DNA from: Microlunatus kandeliicorticis
GTDB taxonomy: Bacteria; Actinomycetota; Actinomycetes; Propionibacteriales; Propionibacteriaceae
Reading direction: 5' to 3'
Length of the DNA: 64,000 nucleotides
Assembly: GCF_014137855.1 (NCBI RefSeq)
Contig: NZ_JACGWT010000002.1
Span: forward strand, 62,001 to 126,000
Both the position numbers and the translations under genes were made by a program. Positions 60,284-64,000 of this stretch are shown here, one piece after another; the stretch's first letter is position 1; each line of letters starts with the position of its first letter. The notes under the pieces are model-generated. The model saw only the letters and a program-made list of their open reading frames with translations. It was not told where the DNA came from and made no database searches.

Positions 60284-60955
60284 ATGGCCGGCTCGCGGAT
60301 CCTGGTGATCGAGGACAGCGACGCCATCCGCGTCCCCGTGCTGACCGCACTGCACGCGCAGGGTTTCCAGGTGGAGGGCGACGCCGACGGCAGCCGGCTG
60401 GAGGAGCGGTTGAACGCGTTCGGGCCCGAGCTGGTGGTGCTCGACGTGATGCTCCCGGGACGCGACGGGTTCACCCTGCTCGACGTCGTCCGGGCCCAGA
60501 GCGACGCCGGGGTGCTGATGCTGACCGCGCGCGACGCCACCGCCGACCGGGTTCGCGGGCTCAGCAGCGGCGCCGACGACTACCTGGTCAAGCCGTTCCA
60601 GATGGCCGAGCTGGTGGCGCGCGTCCGCGCGGTGCTGCGCCGGACCGGGGCGGCCGGGGTGAGCACCGCGGTCGGCGACCTGGTGATCGGCGACGACGCC
60701 GCGGTGGTCCGCCGCGGCGACGCCGAGATCGACCTGACCGCGACCGAACGCCGGATCCTCGCCTATCTCGCCACCCGGCCCGGCCGGGTGGTCAGCAAGA
60801 CCCAGATCCTCACCCACGTGTGGGGCTACGACGGCTTCGACCCCAACGTGGTCGAGGTGCACGTCTCGTCGCTGCGCCGCAAGCTCGAGCAGCACGGCCC
60901 GCGGCTGGTGCACACCGTCCGGAGCCGGGGGTACCGGCTGTCCGAGCCGTCGTGA
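60284..60955 (+). CDS. OmpR-family response regulator
   Basis: 223 residues from ATG 60284. Receiver domain with ILVIEDSDAIRVPVLTAL, Asp in LVVLDVMLPGRDG (about residue 51), the Thr of LMLTARDAT and Lys of LVKPFQMAEL. The winged-helix DNA-binding part has DLTATERRILAYLATRPG, VVSKTQILTHVWGYDG and NVVEVHVSSLRRKLEQ. It is co-translated with the kinase that follows (GTGA). It is divergent from the Gfo/Idh gene, 75 bases away. Confidence 0.96.
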   Translation: MAGSRILVIEDSDAIRVPVLTALHAQGFQVEGDADGSRLEERLNAFGPELVVLDVMLPGRDGFTLLDVVRAQSDAGVLMLTARDATADRVRGLSSGADDYLVKPFQMAELVARVRAVLRRTGAAGVSTAVGDLVIGDDAAVVRRGDAEIDLTATERRILAYLATRPGRVVSKTQILTHVWGYDGFDPNVVEVHVSSLRRKLEQHGPRLVHTVRSRGYRLSEPS

Positions 60956-62427
60956 CCGCCCCGGCGCCCGACCCGGCCGCCCCGACGGGACGGCTGCGGA
61001 CGGTCTCGCTGCGCTTCCGGGCCACCCTCACCGTGCTGCTGGTGCTGCTGGTGGTGGTGGCCGGTCTGGCCGTGGTGGTCGACCGGACGTTCGCCGCCGA
61101 GGCCAACCGGAACGCCAACGCGCTGCTCACCGGCCGGGCCCAGCTGGCCCGACAGCTGGCCCGACAGGGTGTCGGTCCGCAGCAGCTGGTCAACCGGGTG
61201 GACGCCCACGGCATCCGGGCCAGCCTCGTGCTGCCCGACGGACGGGTCTTCGGCACCCCGCCGTCGAACGGCCGGCGCGACCTCGTCGACCGGGTCCAGC
61301 TCAGCAGCCCCGGCCGGGTGGACGGCGCCGTCCTCACCCTGGTCGTCGACCGGGCCTTCCTCGACAACGCCCAGCAGACGCTGCGCCGGACCCTGCTGCT
61401 GGCCGGGCTCGGGGCGCTGCTGCTCGGCGGGCTGTCCATCACCCTCGGGCTCCGCTACGCGCTGCGGCCGCTGAACGCGTTCGGCGCGCTGGCTCGCGAC
61501 GTCATCTCGGGCCGGCGCGGCGGACGGCTGGCCCCGGACCGCACCGACACCGAGCTCGGGCAGGCCGCGGCGGCGGTCGACGGGATGCTCGACGCGCTCG
61601 AGGGCGCCGAGCAGCACGCCCGGGACGCCGAGGCCGACGCCCGCCGGGCCGCCCGCCGGAGCCAGGAGTTCCTCTCCGACGCCGCGCACGAGCTGCGGAC
61701 GCCGATCGCCGGCGTCCAGGCGGCGGCCGAGACGCTGCTCCACCAGGGGTCGGACGAGGGCGGTCTGAGCACCACCGAGCGCGAGCAGCTGCTGGTGCTG
61801 CTGGTCCGCGAGGCCCAGCGGGCGGGCCGGCTGAGCGAGGACCTGCTGACCACCGCGCGGCTCGACACCGGGGTGGACGTCCAGCACGAGCGGATCGACC
61901 TGGCCGAGCTCGTCCGCGGCGAGGCCGACCGGACGGCGCTGCTGCACCCCGGGGTCGAGCTGGCCGTGCACGGCCTGAGCCGGCTGGCGGACCCGTGGCT
62001 GACCAGCGACCCGGCCAAGATCCGGTCGGTGCTCGGCAACCTGCTCGGCAACGCGGCCCGCGCCACCGCGGCCACCGGGCCGGCCGGGAGCATCGCGGTG
62101 ACCGTGTCCGAGGAGCCTGGTCGAGTCAGGGTGCTGGTGACCGACAGCGGCCCGGGCGTGCCGGCCGCGGATCGCGAACGGATCTTCGAGCGGCTGGTCC
62201 GGCTCGACGCCAGCCGCACCCGCGGGTCCGACGGGCCGGGCACCTCGGGCGGGGCCGGGCTGGGGCTGGCCATCGCCCGCGGCTACGCCCGCGCCCTCGG
62301 TGGCGACCTGGTCTGTGTCGAGCCGCCCCCGGACGTCCGCGGCGCGGCCTTCCTGCTCACCCTGCCGCGGACGGCCCGCACCGTCGTCGGGTCGGGAGCG
62401 TCACCAGCGCCGAGCGACCGTCCCTAG
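60952..62427 (+). CDS. Sensor histidine kinase, OmpR-partner type
   Basis: 491 residues from GTG 60952, overlapping the regulator stop. A transmembrane helix (about 22-45), an extracytoplasmic region of about 95 residues, a second helix (about 140-165) and HAMP precede HisKA with SDAAHELRTPIAGVQAA (His near residue 246). HATPase_c follows: NLLGNAARAT, DSGPGVPAADRERIFERLV and GGAGLGLAIARGYARALGG. The sensor loop is small; the signal is unknown. Confidence 0.95.
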   Translation: MTAPAPDPAAPTGRLRTVSLRFRATLTVLLVLLVVVAGLAVVVDRTFAAEANRNANALLTGRAQLARQLARQGVGPQQLVNRVDAHGIRASLVLPDGRVFGTPPSNGRRDLVDRVQLSSPGRVDGAVLTLVVDRAFLDNAQQTLRRTLLLAGLGALLLGGLSITLGLRYALRPLNAFGALARDVISGRRGGRLAPDRTDTELGQAAAAVDGMLDALEGAEQHARDAEADARRAARRSQEFLSDAAHELRTPIAGVQAAAETLLHQGSDEGGLSTTEREQLLVLLVREAQRAGRLSEDLLTTARLDTGVDVQHERIDLAELVRGEADRTALLHPGVELAVHGLSRLADPWLTSDPAKIRSVLGNLLGNAARATAATGPAGSIAVTVSEEPGRVRVLVTDSGPGVPAADRERIFERLVRLDASRTRGSDGPGTSGGAGLGLAIARGYARALGGDLVCVEPPPDVRGAAFLLTLPRTARTVVGSGASPAPSDRP

Positions 62428-62464
62428 GCCGCTCAGCCCGCCCCGAGACCGGACCGGTCGAGCC

Positions 62465-62950
62465 TCAGATCCGCTCGGCCAGCAGCACCGGGATCAGCCG
62501 GTCGGTCTTCTCCTGGTACTCGGCGTACGGCGGGTAGGCGGCGACCGCGCGGTCCCACCACTCCTGCCGCTCCTCGCCCTCGATCTCGCGGGCCCGGGCG
62601 GCGAACCGCTCCGGGCCGTCCTGCACCTCGAGGGCCTCGGGGTCGGCGACCAGGTTGTGGTACCACTGCGGGTGGTCCGGCGCGCCGCCCTTCGAGGCCA
62701 CCATGGCGTACACGCCGTCGTGCTCGACCCGCATCAGCGGGGTCTTGCGGATCTTGCCGCTCTTCGCACCGCGGTGGGTGAAGATCACCACCGGCATCCC
62801 GGTGTCGGCCAGGGTGTTGGCCTCGGCCCCGTCGGTGCGCTCGTAGGTCTCCACCTGGTCCCGCACCCACTGCTCCGGGCTCGGCTCGTACTCGCCGTTC
62901 AGCTTCGGGTTGACGCTCTGGTTCTGTGCCACGTCCCCATGGAACCGCAC
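62465..62950 (-). CDS. Deazaflavin (F420)-dependent nitroreductase-family protein
   Basis: 161 residues, GTG 62950 (an in-frame GTG six codons on is possible). A small DDN-like split barrel: [45 protein letters not shown] and [21 protein letters not shown], the last containing the Trp-Tyr-His-Asn element common in F420-dependent quinone and nitro reductases of actinobacteria. It suggests the organism makes F420. The physiological substrate may be quinones or fatty acids. It is divergent from the coiled-coil gene. Confidence 0.92.
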   Translation of the reverse strand: MRFHGDVAQNQSVNPKLNGEYEPSPEQWVRDQVETYERTDGAEANTLADTGMPVVIFTHRGAKSGKIRKTPLMRVEHDGVYAMVASKGGAPDHPQWYHNLVADPEALEVQDGPERFAARAREIEGEERQEWWDRAVAAYPPYAEYQEKTDRLIPVLLAERI

Positions 62951-62995
62951 CGCTCAACCGGGACGCGGGCCGGGTCGGACCGGCAGGATGGGCCC

Positions 62996-63952
62996 GTGGC
63001 GACGCGGGCGGCCGGGGCCGAGGACGATCCGCCGGACGGTCTCGACGAGGTGGCCGAGGCCCTCTACGCCGGTGATCCCGACGACTTCGTGCGAGTCCGC
63101 GGCGAACGGGTCAAGCAGGCGCGAGCCGCCGGCGACCGCCGGCTGGCCACGGCCGTCGGCGCCCTCCGCCGGCCCACCCGGTCGGCCTGGACGGTCAACC
63201 TGCTGGCCCGCGAGGCGGCCGACGAGCTCGGCGCCCTGCTCGACCTCGGCGAGGCGCTCCGCGAGGCCCAGCAGAACCTGTCCGGTCCCGAGCTGCGCCG
63301 GCTCTCGGCCGAACGGCACCGGGCGGTCGAGGAGCTGGTCCGGCGCGCGGCCGCGCTGGCCGCCGACCACGGCGCCGCGCCGAGCGAGGCGGTCCGGCGC
63401 GAGGTCGGCCAGGCCCTCCAGGCAGCGTTGGCCGACCCGGCGACCGGCGCACGGGTGCGAGCCAGCCGGCTCGACAAGGTGCCCGAGTACGGCGGGTTCG
63501 GGCCGTTCGCCGCCTCGCCGGTCCCCGAGGCAGCAGCCCCCAGCCCTACCGCGACCCGCAACACCGCCTCACGCAGCGCCCGCGACGACGAGGACGACGA
63601 CGAGGACACCGCCGAGGACACCGCCGAGGACACCGCCGAGGACACCGCCGAGCGCGAGCGTCGGGCCGCCGCGGCGGCGGAACAGACCCGAGCGCTCCGG
63701 CAGGCCCTGGACGAGGCGACCCGAGCCCGCGAGGAGGCCGAGTCCGATCTCGACGACGCCCGCACCGAGTCGCAGGGCGCCGCGGACGACCTGGCCGGGC
63801 TCCGCGAGCTGCTCGCCCGGGCCGAGCAGCGGGCGGCGCAGGCCGAGGCGGCGGTCGAGCACGCGCGCGAGCGGGTCGAGACCCGGCGCCGGGCAGAGTC
63901 CGAGGCCCGCGAGGCGCTCGCCGCGATCGGCCCCGACCCCGCCGACGGCTGA
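62996..63952 (+). CDS. Coiled-coil protein of unknown function
   Basis: 318 residues from GTG 62996; the frame is open far upstream only by chance. The N-terminal about 160 residues are helical, with ALYAGDPDDFVRVRGERVKQ and RRPTRSAWTVNLLARE. An acidic tandem segment DTAE x4 (about residues 203-218) leads into a long Ala/Arg/Glu coiled coil (about 220-310). I recognise no named family, although similar helical proteins with a KVPEYGGFGPF-type turn occur in related genomes. The window ends 48 bases beyond its stop. Confidence 0.75.
   Translation: MATRAAGAEDDPPDGLDEVAEALYAGDPDDFVRVRGERVKQARAAGDRRLATAVGALRRPTRSAWTVNLLAREAADELGALLDLGEALREAQQNLSGPELRRLSAERHRAVEELVRRAAALAADHGAAPSEAVRREVGQALQAALADPATGARVRASRLDKVPEYGGFGPFAASPVPEAAAPSPTATRNTASRSARDDEDDDEDTAEDTAEDTAEDTAERERRAAAAAEQTRALRQALDEATRAREEAESDLDDARTESQGAADDLAGLRELLARAEQRAAQAEAAVEHARERVETRRRAESEAREALAAIGPDPADG
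63602..63649 (+). repeat. Tandem repeat, GAGGACACCGCC x4
   Basis: Four perfect 12-base units in frame, encoding (EDTA)4 inside the coiled-coil protein. The perfect copy identity suggests recent slippage. Confidence 0.9.
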
Positions 63953-64000
63953 CCGCAGCCCGACCCGGACCAGCCCGTCAGACCAGCCCATCAGACCAGT

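Overview
The window is GC-rich DNA (about 70% by eye, no run-on AT-rich islands) with GTG and TTG starts, 4-base GTGA stop/start overlaps, a polyphosphate glucokinase, a deazaflavin(F420)-type oxidoreductase, DUF1707 proteins and many Asp/His two-component proteins. This points to a free-living Actinomycetota chromosome, perhaps Propionibacteriales-like; the sequence does not fix genus or species. One tRNA-Gly is present; there is no rRNA, CRISPR array, phage or classical insertion sequence.

Layout. 1-4.3 kb: an RDD membrane protein, FHA protein and PP2C phosphatase in one translationally coupled minus-strand run, then a siderophore-interacting flavoprotein with an iron-box-like site. 4.3-15.2 kb: an RsmC-like methyltransferase, a SHOCT protein, a NarL-type kinase/regulator pair behind a nested palindrome, a CheY-HPt pair, a P450 with its 3Fe-4S ferredoxin, a VldE-like wall protein, a DedA protein and a large CHASE3-GAF kinase. 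15.3-19.2 kb: secreted and membrane proteins (choice-of-anchor P protein, membrane-anchored molybdopterin oxidoreductase, fasciclin lipoprotein). 19.3-26.1 kb: a phosphotransferase-like protein, a flavin monooxygenase and a probable glycan/polyuronide catabolic set (GH123-like DUF4091, SnoaL-like, beta-helix plus PDZ). 26.1-28.1 kb: TetR/DUF998 pair with a clear operator, a frameshifted VOC gene and tRNA-Gly. 28.3-34.1 kb: DUF1707-LiaF-like protein, two PH-domain proteins (the second fused to a kinase-like APH domain), SRPBCC, a lipoprotein and ppgK. 34.3-48.3 kb: a DUF4062-NB-ARC-TPR STAND protein, argS, aldo/keto reductase, a Nei-type DNA glycosylase, GNAT, an MFS carrier, DUF218, a Gly-rich protein, a zinc alcohol dehydrogenase and pgi. 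48.4-64 kb: dGTPase-like HD protein, M50-like membrane protein, a small protein with a palindromic operator, a second VldE-like protein, a disulfide oxidoreductase, a 3-methyladenine glycosylase coupled to a PEP-synthase/rifampin-phosphotransferase-like protein, a DUF559 endonuclease-like gene flanked by two 45-bp inverted palindromes, Gfo/Idh oxidoreductase, an OmpR-type two-component pair, a deazaflavin oxidoreductase and a coiled-coil protein.

Two kinds of small repeat stand out. A 19-bp element (consensus CGCTTCGACAGGCTCAGCG) occurs about twelve times in four intergenic clusters, mostly between converging genes. A 45-bp perfect hairpin occurs exactly twice, in inverted orientation, on either side of the DUF559 gene; this palindrome-bracketed nuclease cassette is the most system-like candidate here. 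The PH-domain/APH-kinase fusion at 29.7-32.1 kb and the STAND protein at 34.3-36.9 kb are the next most unusual genes. All functional calls rest on motif recognition by eye; no database search was possible.
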